DNA of 64,000 bases from Aulostomus chinensis. Taxonomy: Eukaryota > Chordata > Actinopteri > Syngnathiformes > Aulostomidae. A program made the translations under genes and the position numbers. The notes under the pieces were generated by a model. The model worked only from the letters and a program-made list of their open reading frames with translations, had not been told where the DNA came from and made no database searches. Below, one piece after another: positions 45,601 through 57,435 of the stretch (position 1 is the first letter of the stretch; each line of letters begins with the position of its first letter). The stretch covers positions 466,001 through 530,000 of the forward strand of contig JBBMOA010000017.1 in assembly GCA_037954235.1 (NCBI GenBank). Reading direction: 5' to 3'.

Positions 45601-48600
45601 ATAAGAATAAGAGTAAGAGTAAGAATAAGAGTAAGAATAAGAGTAAGAATAAGAGTAAGAATACGAATAAGAGTAAGAATAAGAATAAGAATGAGAGTAA
45701 GAATAAGAGTAAGAATAAGTGTAACAATAATAATAAGAGTAAGAATAAGAGTAAGAATAAGAGTAAGAATACGAATAAGAGTAAGACAAAGAGTAAGAAT
45801 AAGAGTAAGAATGAGAGTAAGAATAAGAATAAGAGTAAAAATATGAATAAGAGTAAGAATAAGAGTAAGAATGAGAATAAGAGTAAGAATACGGATAAGA
45901 GTAAGAATACGAATAAGAGTAAGAATAAAAGAAAGAATAAGAATAAGTGTAACAATAAGCGTAAGAATAAGAATAAGGATAAGAGTAAGAATAAGAATGA
46001 GAGTAAGAATAAGAGTAAGAATAAGTGTAACAATAATAATAAGAGTAAGAGTAAGAATAAGAATAAGAGTAAGAATACAAATAAGAGTAACAATAAAAGT
46101 AAGAATAAGAATAAGAGTAAGAGTAAGAATAAGAATAAGAGTAAGAATAAGAATAAGGATAAGAGTAAGAATAAGAATGAGAGTAAGAATAAGAGTAAGA
46201 ATAAGTGTAACAATAATAATAAGAGTAAGAATAAGAGTAAGAATACGAATAAGAGTAAGACAAAGAGTAAGAATAAGAGTAAGAATGAGAGTAAGAATAA
46301 GAATAAGAGTAAAAATATGAATAAGAGTAAGAATAAGAGTAAGAATAAGAGTAAGGATAAGAATAAGACTAAGAATAAGAATAAGAATAAGAGTAAGAGT
46401 AAGAGTAAGAATAAGAATAAGAATAAGAGTAAGAGTAAGAGTAAGAATAAGAGTAAGAATAAGAATAAGAGGAAGAATACGGATAAGAGGAAGAATACGG
46501 ATAAGAGGAAGAATAAGAGTAAGAATAAGAGTAAGAGTAAGAATAAGAATAAGAGTAAGAATAAGAGTAAGAATAAGAGTAAGAGTAAGGATAAGAGTAA
46601 GAGTAAGAGTAAGAATAAGAGTAAGAATAAGAATAAGAGTAAGAATACGAATAAGAGTAAGAATAAGAATAAGAATGAGAGTAAGAATAAGAGTAAGAAT
46701 AGGAATAAGAGTAAGACAAAGAGTAAGAATAAGAGTAAGAATGAGAGTAAGAATAAGAATAAGAGTAAAAATATCTAATAAGAGTTAGAATAAGAGGAAG
46801 AATAAGAGTAAGAATAAGAATAAGAGTAAGAATACGAATAAGAGTAAGAATAAAAGTAAGAATAAGAATAAGTGTAAGAATAAGCGTAAGAATAACAATA
46901 AGGATAAGAGTAAGAATAAGAATAAGAGTAAGAATAAGAGTAAGAATAAGTGTAACAATAATAATAAGAGTAAGAGTAAGAATAAGAATAAGAGTAAGAA
47001 TACAAATAAGAGTAACAATAAAAGTAAGAATAAGAATAAGAGTAAGAGTAAGGATAAGAATAAGAATAAGAGTAAGAATAAGAATAAGGATAAGAGTAAG
47101 AATAAGAATGAGAGTAAGAATAAGTGTAACAATAATAATAAGAGTAAGAATAAGAGTAAGAATACGAATAAGAGTAAGACAAAGAGTAAGAATAAGAGTA
47201 AGAATAAGAGTAAGAATAAGAATAAGAGTAAAAATATGAATAAGAGTAAGAATAAGAGTAAAAGTAAGAAAAAGACTAAGAGAAGGAGTAAGAATAAGAG
47301 TAAAAGTAAGAATAAGAGTAAGAATAATAATAAGAATAAGAGTAAGAATAAGAATAAGAATAAGAATAAGAATAAGAGTAAGAGTAAGAATAAGAATAAG
47401 CGTAAGAATAAGACTAAGAATAAGACAAAGAGTAAGAATAACAGTAAGAATAAGCGTAAGAATAAGAGTAAGAATAAGAATAAGAATAAGAGTAAGACTA
47501 AGAATAAGAGTAAGACTAAGAATAAGCGTAAGAATAAGAGTAAGAATAAGAGTAAGAGTAAGAATAAGAGTAAGAATAAGTGTAAGAATAAGAATAAGAG
47601 TAAGAATACGAATAAGAGTAAGAATAAGAGTAAGAAAAAGAGTAAGAATAAGAGTAAGAATGAGAATAAGAGTAAGAATACGGATAAGAGTAAGAATACG
47701 GATAAGAGTAAGAATAAGAGTAAGAATAAGAGTAAGAGTAAGAATAAGATTAAGAATAAGAATAAGAATAAGAGTAAGAGTAAGAATAAGAGTAAGAATA
47801 AGAGTAAGAATAAGATTAAGAGTAAGAATACGAATAAGAGTAAGAATAAGTAAAAGGATAAGAGTAAGAATAAGAATGAGAGTAAGAATAAGAGTAAGAA
47901 TAAGTGTAACAATAATAATAAGAGTAAGAATAAGAGTAAGAATAAGAGTAAGAATAAGAGTAAGAATACGAATAAGAGTAAGACAAAGAGTAAGAATAAG
48001 AGTAAGAATGAGAGTAAGAATAAGAATAAGAGTAAAAATATGAATAAGAGTAAGAATAAGAGTAAGAATAAGAATAAGAGTAAGAATATGAATAAGAGTA
48101 AGAATAAGAGTAAGAATAAGAATAAGCAAAAGAATAAGAGTACGAATAAGAATAAGAATAAGAGTAAGAATAAGAGTAAGAGTAAGAGTAAGAGTAAGAA
48201 TAAGAATAAGAGTAAGAGTAAGAGTAAGACTAAGAATAAGCGTAAGAATAAGAGTAAGAATAAGAGTAAGAGTAAGAATAAGAGTAAGAATAAGTGTAAG
48301 AATAAGAATAAGAGTAAGAATACGAATAAGAGTAAGAATAAGAGTAAGAAAAAGAGTAACAATAAGAATAAGAGTAAGAATAAGAATAAGAGTAAGAGTA
48401 AGAATAAGAGTAAGAATAAGAATAAGAGTAAGAATAAGAATAAGAGTAAGAATAAGAATAAGAATAAGAGTAAGAGTAAGAATAAGAGTAAGAATAAGAT
48501 TAAGAATAAGAATAAGAGTAAGAGTAAGAATAAGAGTAAGAATAAGAGTAAGAATAAGAGTAAGAGTAAGTGTAAGAGTAAGAATAAGAATAAGAGTAAG

Positions 48601-48713
48601 AGTAAGAATAAGAATAAGAATAAGAGTAATAGTAAGAGTAGGAGTAAGAGTAAGAATAAGAGTAAGAATAAGAGTAATAGTAAGAATAAGAGTAAGAATA
48701 AAAAGCAAACATA
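42657..48713. repeat. 6-kb hexanucleotide satellite (AATAAG/AGTAAG) with a 2,431-bp duplication
   Basis: Almost pure runs of the hexamers AGTAAG and AATAAG, with rare variants (CGTAAG, ACTAAG, AATACG, GATAAG). The rare variants act as bar codes. The marker TATCTAATAAGAGTTAG occurs at 44,341 and 46,772, and other variant blocks repeat with the same 2,431-bp offset from about 43,440/45,871 to 45,300/47,730. The left (42,657-43,400) and right (47,850-48,713) ends are not part of that duplication. Five of six frames are open for hundreds of codons (Lys/Asn/Ser, Arg/Ile/Val, Ser/Tyr, Leu/Phe, Leu/Thr/Ile), an arithmetical result of a 6-bp unit; none is a gene. Confidence 0.97.
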
Positions 48714-48727
48714 ATCGGGTCTTTGCC

Positions 48728-49020
48728 CCGTAGGACGGATGGATGATGATGGATGATGGATGATGATGGATGGATGATGGGTGGATGATGGATGGATGAT
48801 AGATGGATGATGGGTTGATGATAGGTTGATGATGGATGGATGATGGATGGATGATGGGTGGATGATGGGTGGATGATGGATGGATGATGGATGGATGATG
48901 GGTGGATGATGGGTGTATGATGGATGGATGATGGGTGGATGATGGGTGGATGATGGGTGTATGATGGGTGGATGATGGATGGATGATGGATGGATGATGG
49001 GTGGATGATGGGTGGATGAT
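48728..49020. repeat. GGATGATG minisatellite
   Basis: Alternating GGATGATG and GGGTGGATGATG units over about 290 bp. It begins 15 bp after the end of the hexanucleotide satellite, so the two arrays are effectively adjacent. Confidence 0.95.
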
Positions 49021-49414
49021 AGTAATAAATATTACATTTTGTCAGTGAGTGTGACTTTCCAGTTGCTTCTTGTGTGTCAGACCCCACCCATGGTGTGTGT
49101 TGAGACTTGATTCCATCAGGATATTCCAGCAAAAGGAAACATACACACAAGTGGCGTGTCATCATGGACATTCATGACGTTGCAAGAACTGAGAAAGTGG
49201 CAACTAACTAGCAACCTAGTTAGAGGCACAATGAGTTACTCACAGCTCATTAGAGGTGTGTGTAGCCTGTCTGTACTAACACACACATGCACACGCACAC
49301 AAAAAACACAGTTGCAACGCCGTCAATATTCACTCACCTCAGGCCAAGGGTGGCCTACTTCAGTAGAATCCCCCAGCTGCGTACCCCACACACACACACA
49401 CACACACACACGCG

Positions 49415-49461
<47 letters not shown>

Positions 49462-49591
49462 CCTTGTGCTATATCTATAGCTATATACATATACACATGT
49501 ATTTATACACACACAAACACAAACACATATAGGGTTAGGGTTAGGAGTATACGGTACATATGTAAATACATGTATACATATACAGTATATG

Positions 49592-49623
<32 letters not shown>

Positions 49624-50046
49624 CATATATGTGCATGTATATGTATATACATACACACACACACATACACACATAAACATACATATCAACATGCTACATC
49701 AACATCGGTCGTCAGTGTGTCTAGGATTGTTGCAGCCTTCTCTTCAGTTCACCTGCAATAAATACTGACTGACAGTTGATGGCGCCCACGCTCTTGGTAC
49801 TAGCTGAGAGAAAAGGGAGAGTTCAGCACAGACAGATTTCAGTGAAGGCTGCAGTAGTCATGGTCGCACTGGTAGTACGGGTAGTACTGGTGATACTACC
49901 TGTCAAGATTCAAAACAGAGGTGGTAGTATGGGAGGATAAAGGAGGAGGAAGACTAATCCTCACCTCACGGACATATTTGCAGACAACTTGCAGAACACT
50001 GTGGATAAGAAGAAGAAGAACAACAACAATAATACATCCATGGTCT
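49021..50046. other. Spacer with CA/CG and TA microsatellites
   Basis: Contains (CA)n-(CG)n-(CA)n at 49,388-49,460 and TA/CATA-rich sequence at 49,480-49,680. There are also two telomere-like TTAGGG units at 49,531-49,545, too short to be a telomeric block. No gene is seen. Confidence 0.8.
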
Positions 50047-51553
50047 TCCTCTTCTCCTGTTCAGGGGGGTGGGGGTGGAGCCTATCCCAGCAGCCTTCCC
50101 CCTGGACAGGTCACCAGTCCATGGCAGGGCCAACACATAGAGACAGACAACCATTGGCTCTCCCAGCCACGCCTCCGGTCAATCTAGAGTCTGGATTAAC
50201 CTGGTCCCCTCTTGATGTCTTTGGACTGTGGAGGAAGCTGGAGTACCAGAGAGAACCCAGCAGGAACCGGGAGAACATGGAGACTCACCCAGAAAGACCT
50301 ATTTCTGCATGTCTGATAGGTGCTACAATCAATGTCTCTGCCACACAATTAGTGCCTTTTGTCTTTCCATTTACATCTTTGTCTGTGGTGTAGACTGCTG
50401 GGGAATTTTCTATGATGCTCTGGGCTTCTCCTTCCCTTTCTCCTCAGTTACATCCATAAATGCTTGTAAGTAACTGGACCTCTTCCTTGGAAGACTATTA
50501 TTCATAGAGTTTAGCTCCATCTTTAATACCCTTCATCCCCTCTTCCTCCTCAGTAAACTCAAGGAGATGTCTGTAAACCTGTTTATTATCCTATGGTATC
50601 ATTCATTTTCTATCCAACCGAACCCAGCAGGTCCGAGTGAACCAGGGACTCTCTGAGTCTAAAGTGGTGAACACTGGGGTGCCCCTGGAATGCGTGAGCT
50701 CCCGACCTCTTTTCACAGCGTGCACAAATGACTGCTTAAGCAGGCATCTCCAAATTCACATCAGGAAATTCTCAGACAACACAGCTATCCAGGGTCTCTG
50801 ACACAGACACAGGCATTTTGAGCTATGACTTGGACGTTAAGCATTTTGTTCAGTGGTGTGGTGACCATCACCTCATTGTTCATACAAAAATGACAAAGGA
50901 GATAATCTTTGACCTACTGACTGTTGGCTGCGTTTATGTGCCAAACAGCAGTTCAGTGTACCCACCGTTTTTGGAGTCCCTGGGAAGGGTGCTGGATGGC
51001 ACCCGACTGGGGACTCCATTGTCCCACTGGGTGACATCAATGCTCACGTGGGCAATGACAGCCTGACCTGGAGGGGCGTGACTGGGAGGAACGGCAGGCC
51101 CGACCTGAACCTGAGTGGTGTGCAGTTATTGGACTTCTGTGTGAGTCCCAGTTTGTCCATAATGATCACCATGTTAGAACACTAGGATGTCCATCGGTGC
51201 ACGTGGCACCAGGACGTCCTAGGACTGATTTTATAGTCGTATCATCTGACCTGCGGCCGTATGTTCTGGACACTCGGGTGAAGAGAGGAGCTGAGCTGTC
51301 AACTGATCACCACCTGGTGGTGAGTTGGGTTAGATGGTAGGGGAAGACGCCGCGCAGGCCCAAACGAGTAGTGAGGGTTTGCTGGGAACGCCTGGTGGAA
51401 GAACCTGTCAGGATGATCATCAACTCCCACCTCCAGCAGAGCTTTCACCGCATCCCCGGGGCAGTGGGGGACATTGAGTCAGAATTGACCGTGTTCCGCT
51501 CTGCCATTGTCGAGGTGGCTGTTTTGAGCTGCGGCTGCAAGACTGTTGGGGCC
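50047..51553 (+). repeat. Left arm of a large inverted duplication (LINE/SINE-like composite)
   Basis: The arm contains in order: the SINE-like repeat (50,047-50,300), about 170 bp of unassigned sequence (CTATGATGCTCTGGGCTTC), a LINE RT fragment (50,470-50,925; VRVNQGLSESKVVNTGVP, HFVQWCGDHHLIVHTKMTK) and the endonuclease region of an RTE-like LINE (50,926-51,553; PPFLESLGRVLDG, then CWERLVEEPVRMI). The same series in the opposite orientation is at 55,099-56,527. The arm ends at GGGGCC, where it joins another SINE-like copy. All reading frames are broken. Confidence 0.88.
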
Positions 51554-51800
51554 AACACATAGAGACAGACAACCATTGGCTCTCCCAGCCACGCCTACGG
51601 TCAATTTAGAGTCTGGATTAACCTGGTCCCTCTTGATGTCTTTGGACTGTGGAGGAAGCTGGAGTACCAGAGAGAACCCAGCAGGAACAGGGAGAACATG
51701 GAGACTCACCCAGAAAGACCCCGTGCTGTAGCCGGGGCTCCACCCACAACCGTCTTGCTGGGGGGCCACCGTGAGGACCTCTGCTCCACCGGGCCGCCAA
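51553..51800 (+). repeat. SINE-like repeat, partial copy
   Basis: Starts within the repeat at GGCCAACACATAGAGACAG and runs through TTTGGACTGTGGAGGAAGC to CTGCTCCACCGGGCCGCC. It abuts the end of the inverted-repeat arm, and the join falls in a shared GGCC, suggesting microhomology or recombination. Confidence 0.75.
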
Positions 51801-52716
51801 CTTTACTAAATATCAATGTCAAAATTAGTTTAACATGACTAAGTATTGGTATTAATATTAGTGTAGCCTCACTAAACGTTCATGTTTAAATTAGTGTATA
51901 ATTAATCTATGTTACTGTCAGTATGAGTGCAAATTTAATCATTGTGTGAATTTCAGGCAGGCAGAGAATTCCACAGCTGTGCTTGTTGGTCAAATGGGAA
52001 GGTTTTTTTGTTTGTTTGTGGTTGAAAGTCTCTTCATATTCATATACTTCATATATTCGTGGCTCGGCTGGCATGGGCCTTCATGCCTGTCTCCAGCATG
52101 GGGCTGTAGCCTGGAGCTTTAGCAGTTGTTGGAGGGAGTTCTCCAATGAGTTGCACTTTCCTGATATTCTCAGGGTTGTGACCTCAAACTGGAAACCCAC
52201 CACCAATGTGTCTTTGTGCATGCATGAACACTTGGGATTCCTGTTTTTAGCCTTCTGGTGCTTGAGCCTATTCAGTGTACACACAACTCTGTGGACACAA
52301 CGCACTATGGTCCTGGCTACGAATCCCTCCAATTGAAAAATCACTTGACTCACTCATGAATGTCACTTTAGGGAAGAAGCTCCAGATCCAGGAAACGGCT
52401 GTTCCTGCTAAGTTGGGCCTGACTGGATGTCTTCAGCCTCAACTTTAGTTACCTAACATGAAGTTTCATTCCAGGAACATCCCATCCATTTTTCAACCAG
52501 GGCCATACTTCCTGTGCTTGAGTTGAAATGATTAGGAATGTAACGCTGATCTTATTACTCCGGTCCCGAGTGACACCGTGCCAGCCAATAACTATGTGAG
52601 CGCCTCCGTGTTTTTACCTCCAGCAGGTTCCGATTGTTGAACCAACTGTTATATTTGTGTTGTCATCTGCACCCTCGCCATTTCACTGTCTTCAGATCTT
52701 TGTCAGTACTGTTTAA

Positions 52717-52777
<61 letters not shown>

Positions 52778-52970
52778 CGCCCAAACCCGTGCCAGTTCAG
52801 TGGTTTGCATAACAGCTTGCTGGTGGCTGTCGTCTGCACTAGCATGTGTTACATAAGACAATTTGATGTTCAGAGTTATAATCCGGCCTGTGTTGCCTGA
52901 GCGAGCACCATCTGGGATTTCCAGCCTGTCCTGGTCCTGAGCGACGCACCCGCCTCCACCTGGAGCTGTC
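51801..52970. other. Spacer inside the inverted duplication
   Basis: Unassigned sequence with a (GT)n microsatellite at 52,722-52,773. I see no gene. Confidence 0.6.
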
Positions 52971-53400
52971 CCACTCACATATACCACATGCGCAGATCCA
53001 TGTGAAATCATTATTGCACAGTTTCCACTGAGTGAGGATCCTGTTGCACAGTTGGTCCAGTAACAGAGTGCAGTGGGCTGTGGGTTCTGGTGGACAGTCT
53101 GACAGCAGCAGGAAGGAAAGCTGATTGCAGGAGGAGCTGCCCAGGGTGGGGATGGCATCTTGAAAGGAGGGACAGAGGTGATACCTGGGTCAAGGGGGCC
53201 ACCCAGGGCAGACCCAGCCCTCTTCATCAGACCACTCAAAAGAAAATGGCTGATTAAAACAGTGTTGTAGAGGGTCTTGAGGGGCCCCAAAAGACCTCCA
53301 GAGCCTCACTGCTGCTGCTTATTCAACCTCCTCCATCTGTGAAATGACAGCCTTTATTGCAGGTTGTTCACATCCAACAGCAAGAACCTACTTCTGAGTA
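52971..53400 (-). pseudogene. LINE RT C-terminal tail relic
   Basis: In shifting minus frames one reads RRLWRSFGAP, MKRAGSALGGPLDP, TLGSSSCNQLSFL and LLDQLCNRILTQ. This follows the tail of fish non-LTR elements that usually reads RRLRSFGV, KRASSVLG.PLD and FRRSFLPAAVRLYN. It is frameshifted and inactive. Confidence 0.5.
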
Positions 53401-53757
53401 TCAGGGTTCTGTCATGCACCACTCTAAACCACATCATTGATGTCCAGGTCTACAGATTCTGCTTTGATAAGAGTCAGCAGGACTTCTCTTGAGGACATAA
53501 AACATGAAACACAAAATGAAACGCTTGACACTTTCAGTGGATAAACTTTGACATGGACAGAATCAGTCATTTGAGGCTGGTGATGATTGTTTTCTAACTC
53601 AAAAGTGGAATACAGTCAAGGCTGAAAAACACAGAAATTTCCCTTAAGAGACCTGGATTGTGAGCAAGTTCATGTTCATGTTAAGTGGAAATCATAGTGT
53701 TGTTGAGTGTGTGTGTGTGTGCGTGCGTGTTTTTGTGGTGAGAGAATTCTTCACACA

Positions 53758-53790
<33 letters not shown>

Positions 53791-53939
53791 CATGTTCTAA
53801 TATAAAACTATTTACTGTGAAGTATTTTAAAAAGGTATGTCAGCATCATGTAGCTGCAGTCTAATGATCCCTGTCAGATCATTCAGGATCCACATCAAAG
53901 CCTAACAGGGATCAGAATTGATCCCACATCAGCTGGTGA
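53401..53939. other. Spacer with GT/CA microsatellite pair
   Basis: Contains (GT)n at 53,708-53,730 and (CA)n at 53,753-53,791, separated by a short GAGAATTCTTC core. They face each other as an imperfect palindrome. The rest is unassigned. Confidence 0.7.
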
Positions 53940-55740
53940 GGCAGCTGCAGATCTTACAAGACGAACGTGTTTGAGTCTCAGTGCTATCACCAAACTTGAC
54001 CCCCTCCACCACCCGGCTGCACCAAAAAATTCGGTCCATAAAGGTTATGAACAGAACTTACTACCAGCGACGTCCAGACTCTCACTCCTCTGGTAGAAAG
54101 ACTAAACGACCCTTTGTAAGGGGCCATCCACCCCATACTCCCAGAGTACCCCCCACAGGGTGCTCCTGGGAACACGGTCATAAGCCTTCTCCAGATCCAC
54201 AAAGCACATGTGGACTGGTTGGGCAAACTCCCATGCCCCCTCCAGCACCCAAGCGAGGGTGAAGAGCTGATCCACGGCTCCACGACCGGGACAAAAACCA
54301 CACTGCTCCTCCTCAATCTGAGGTTCAATTGTCACCCTGACCCTCCTCTCCAGTACCCTGGAGTAGACCTTACCAGGGAGGCTGAGGAGTGTGATCCCCC
54401 CATAGTTGGAACACACCCTCTGGTCCCCTTTCTTAAAGATGGGGACCACCACCCTGGTCTGACACTCCAAAGGCACCGCCCCCGATGTCCATGCATTGTT
54501 GCAGAGATGTGTCAACCAAGACAGCCCCACAACATCCAGAGTCTTGAGTGACCGAGGGAGGATCTCATCCACCCCAGAGTTCTGCCACCGCAGAGTTGTT
54601 TCACTGCCTCTGTGAATTCTGCCCCAGAGATTGGACAACCCCCCATCCAACTCTGTGTCTTCCATAGAGTGCGTGTTGGTGGGATTGAGGAGTTCCTCAA
54701 AGTATTCCTTCCACCGTCCAATTATCTCCCCAGTTGATGTCAGCCTCTCATCCCCACTGTAAACAGTGTGGGCAAGTTGCTGCCTTGAGATGCCCGTGAG
54801 ATGACAGATGGTTTCCCAGAACGTTTTCGGAGGTGACCAATCATTCTCCATGGCCTCACTGAACTCCTCCCACGCCCCAGTTTTTGCCTCTGAAGAACCA
54901 CAGACCTGCCACACGTTGTAGGCCTCCTTCTTTTGCCTCTGCTACCGCCATGGCTGCACACCACTTGGCCTACCGGTACTGTTCGGGTGCTTCTGGAGAC
55001 CCACAGACCAGCCACGCCCTGCAGGCCTCCTTCTTCAGCCTGACGGCTTTCCTCACCTCTGGTGTCCACCAGTGTGTTCGGGAATTATCGCCACAACCGG
55101 CCCCAGCAGCCTTGCAGCCGCAGCTCACAACAGCCACCTCGACAATGGCAGAGCGGAACACGGTCAATTCTGACTCAATGTCCCCCACTGCCCCGGGGAT
55201 GCGGTGAAAGCTCTGCTGGAGGTGGGAGTTGATGATCATCCTGACAGGTTCTTCCACCAGGCGTTCCCAGCAAACCCTCACTACTCGTTTGGGCCTGCAC
55301 GGCGTCTTCCCCTACCATCTAACCCAACTCACCACCAGGTGGTGATCAGTTGACAGCTCAGCTCCTCTCTTCACCCGAGTATCCAGAACATACGGCTGCA
55401 GGTCAGATGATACGACTATAAAATCAGTCCTAGGACATCCTGGTGCCACGTGCACCGATGGACATCCTAGTGTTCTAACATGGTGATCATTATGGACAAA
55501 CTGGGACTCACACAGAAGTCCAATAACTGCACACCACTCAGGTTCAGGTCGGGCCTGCCGTTCCTCCCAATCACGCCCCTCCAGGTCAGGCTGTCATTGC
55601 CCACGTGGGCCTTGATGTCACCCAGTAGGACAATGGAGTCCCCAGTCGGGGCGCCATCCAGCACCCTTCCCAGGGACTCCAAAAACGGTGGGTACACTGA
55701 ACTGCTGTTTGGCACATAATCGCAGCCAACAGTCGTCCAG
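53940..55740 (-). pseudogene. RTE-like LINE, truncated, with broken frames
   Basis: Read on the minus strand: an AP-endonuclease part (55,740-55,470: PPFLESLGRVLDGAPTGDS, ending LLGDIKAHVGNDSLTWRG), a linker (55,281-54,970: CWERLVEEPVRMIINS, RIPGAVGDIESE, WWTPEVRKAVRLKKEA) and an RT (54,914-54,102: WKEYFEELLNPTN, PIFKKGDQRVCSNYGGITLL, EEQCGFCPGRGAVDQLFTL, MCFVDLEKAYDRVPR). The YADD region is lost, and past 54,100 only scraps remain. It is inactive. The clade (RTE/Expander-like) is from motif memory. The endonuclease half lies in the right inverted-repeat arm; the RT half has no partner in the left arm. Confidence 0.85.
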
Positions 55741-56527
55741 GTCATAGCTCAAAATGCCTGTGTCTGTGTCAGAGACCCTGGATAGCTGTGTTGTCTGAGA
55801 ATTTCCTGATGTGAATTTGGAGATGCCTGCTTAAGCAGTCATTTGTGCACGCTGTGAAAAGAGGTCGGGAGCTCACGCATTCCAGGGGCACCCCAGTGTT
55901 CACCACTTTAGACTCAGAGAGTCCCTGGTTCACTCGGACCTGCTGGGTTCGGTTGGATAGAAAATGAATGATACCATAGGATAATAAACAGGTTTACAGA
56001 CATCTCCTTGAGTTTACTGAGGAGGAAGAGGGGATGAAGGGTATTAAAGATGGAGCTAAACTCTATGAATAATAGTCTTCCAAGGAAGAGGTCCAGTTAC
56101 TTACAAGCATTTATGGATGTAACTGAGGAGAAAGGGAAGGAGAAGCCCAGAGCATCATAGAAAATTCCCCAGCAGTCTACACCACAGACAAAGATGTAAA
56201 TGGAAAGACAAAAGGCACTAATTGTGTGGCAGAGACATTGATTGTAGCACCTATCAGACATGAAGAAATAGGTCTTTCTGGGTGGGTCTCCATGTTCTCC
56301 CTGTTCCTGCTGGGTTCTCTCTGGTACTCCAGCTTCCTCCACAGTCCAAAGACATCAAGAGGGACCAGGTTAATCCAGACTCTAAATTGACCGTAGGCGT
56401 GGCTGGGAGAGCCAATGGTTGTCTGTCTCTATGTGTTGGCCCTGCCATGGACTGGTGACCTGTCCAGGGGGAAGGCTGCTGGGATAGGCTCCACCCCCAC
56501 CACCCTGAACGGGAGAAGAGGGAGAAC
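55099..56527 (-). repeat. Right arm of the large inverted duplication
   Basis: The reverse complement of 50,047-51,553, in the same order of pieces and nearly identical by eye. The clear difference is an indel of about 80 bp: the left arm has TTAAGCATTTTGTTCAGTGG through TTGACCTACTGA (about 50,838-50,921), which is RT coding sequence, where the right arm reads GACCTGGACGACTGTTGG. The right arm therefore suffered the deletion. Outer limits are at the SINE-like GGGAGAAGAGGGAGAA; inner limits are at GGCCCC. Confidence 0.88.
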
Positions 56528-57435
56528 ATGGAGGGATGGATGGATGGATGGATGGATGGATGGAGGGGTGGATGATGGATGGCGGGATGGATGGATGGAT
56601 GGATGGATGGATGGATGGATGGATGGATGGATGGATGGAGGGATGATGGATGGATGGAGGGATGATGGATGGATGATGGATGGATGGAGGGACGAAGGAT
56701 GGATGGAGGGATGATGGATGGATGGATGATGGATTGATGGGTGGATGATGGATGGATGGAGGGATGATGGATTGATGGATGATGGATTGATGGATGGATG
56801 ATGGATGGATGGAGGGATGATGGATGGATGGATGGATGGATGGATGGATGGAGGGATGATGGATGGATGGAGGGACGATGGATGGATGGAGGGATGATGG
56901 ATGGATGGATGATGGATTGATGGGTGGATGATGGATGGATGGAGGGATGATGGATGGATGGATGATGGATTGATGGGTGGATGATGGATGGATGGATGGA
57001 TGGATGGATGGAGGGATGATGGATGGATGGATGATGGATTGATGGGTGGATGATGGATGGATGGAGGGATGATGGGTGGATGGATGGATGGAGGGATGAT
57101 GGATGGATGGATGGATGGAGGGATGATGGATGGATGATGGATGGATGGATGATGGATTGATGGGTGGATGATGGATGGATGGAGGGATGATGGATGGATG
57201 GATGGATGGAGGGATGATGGATGGATGGATGGATGGATGATGAATGGATGAATGATGGATGGATGGAGGGATGATGGATGGATGATGGATTGATGGGTGG
57301 ATGATGGATGGATGGATGGAGGGATGATGGATGGATGGATGATGGATGGATGGAGGGATGATGGGTGGATGGAGGGATGATGGATGGAGGGATGATGGAT
57401 GTATGGATGATGGATGGATGGAGGGCTGGAGGGTT
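56528..57435. repeat. GGAT/GGATGATG minisatellite, about 0.9 kb
   Basis: Tandem GGAT units with interspersed GGAGGGATGATGG and GATTGATGGGTGGATGATG variants that form a loose higher-order pattern. It starts exactly at the GGAGAACATGGAGGGATGG end of the SINE-like repeat in the right inverted arm. The Ser/His/Pro/Ile frames on the minus strand are artefacts. Confidence 0.96.

Noticed and set aside
42641..48714. Very long open frames (up to 779 codons) of Lys/Asn/Ser, Arg/Ile/Val, Ser/Tyr or Leu/Phe
   Set aside because: A hexanucleotide repeat keeps its frame, so five of six frames stay open regardless of selection. Both strands are open at once, with no start context, introns or domain.
49531..49545. 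Telomere-like TTAGGG units
   Set aside because: Only two units in an otherwise CA/TA-rich patch, so not an interstitial telomere block.
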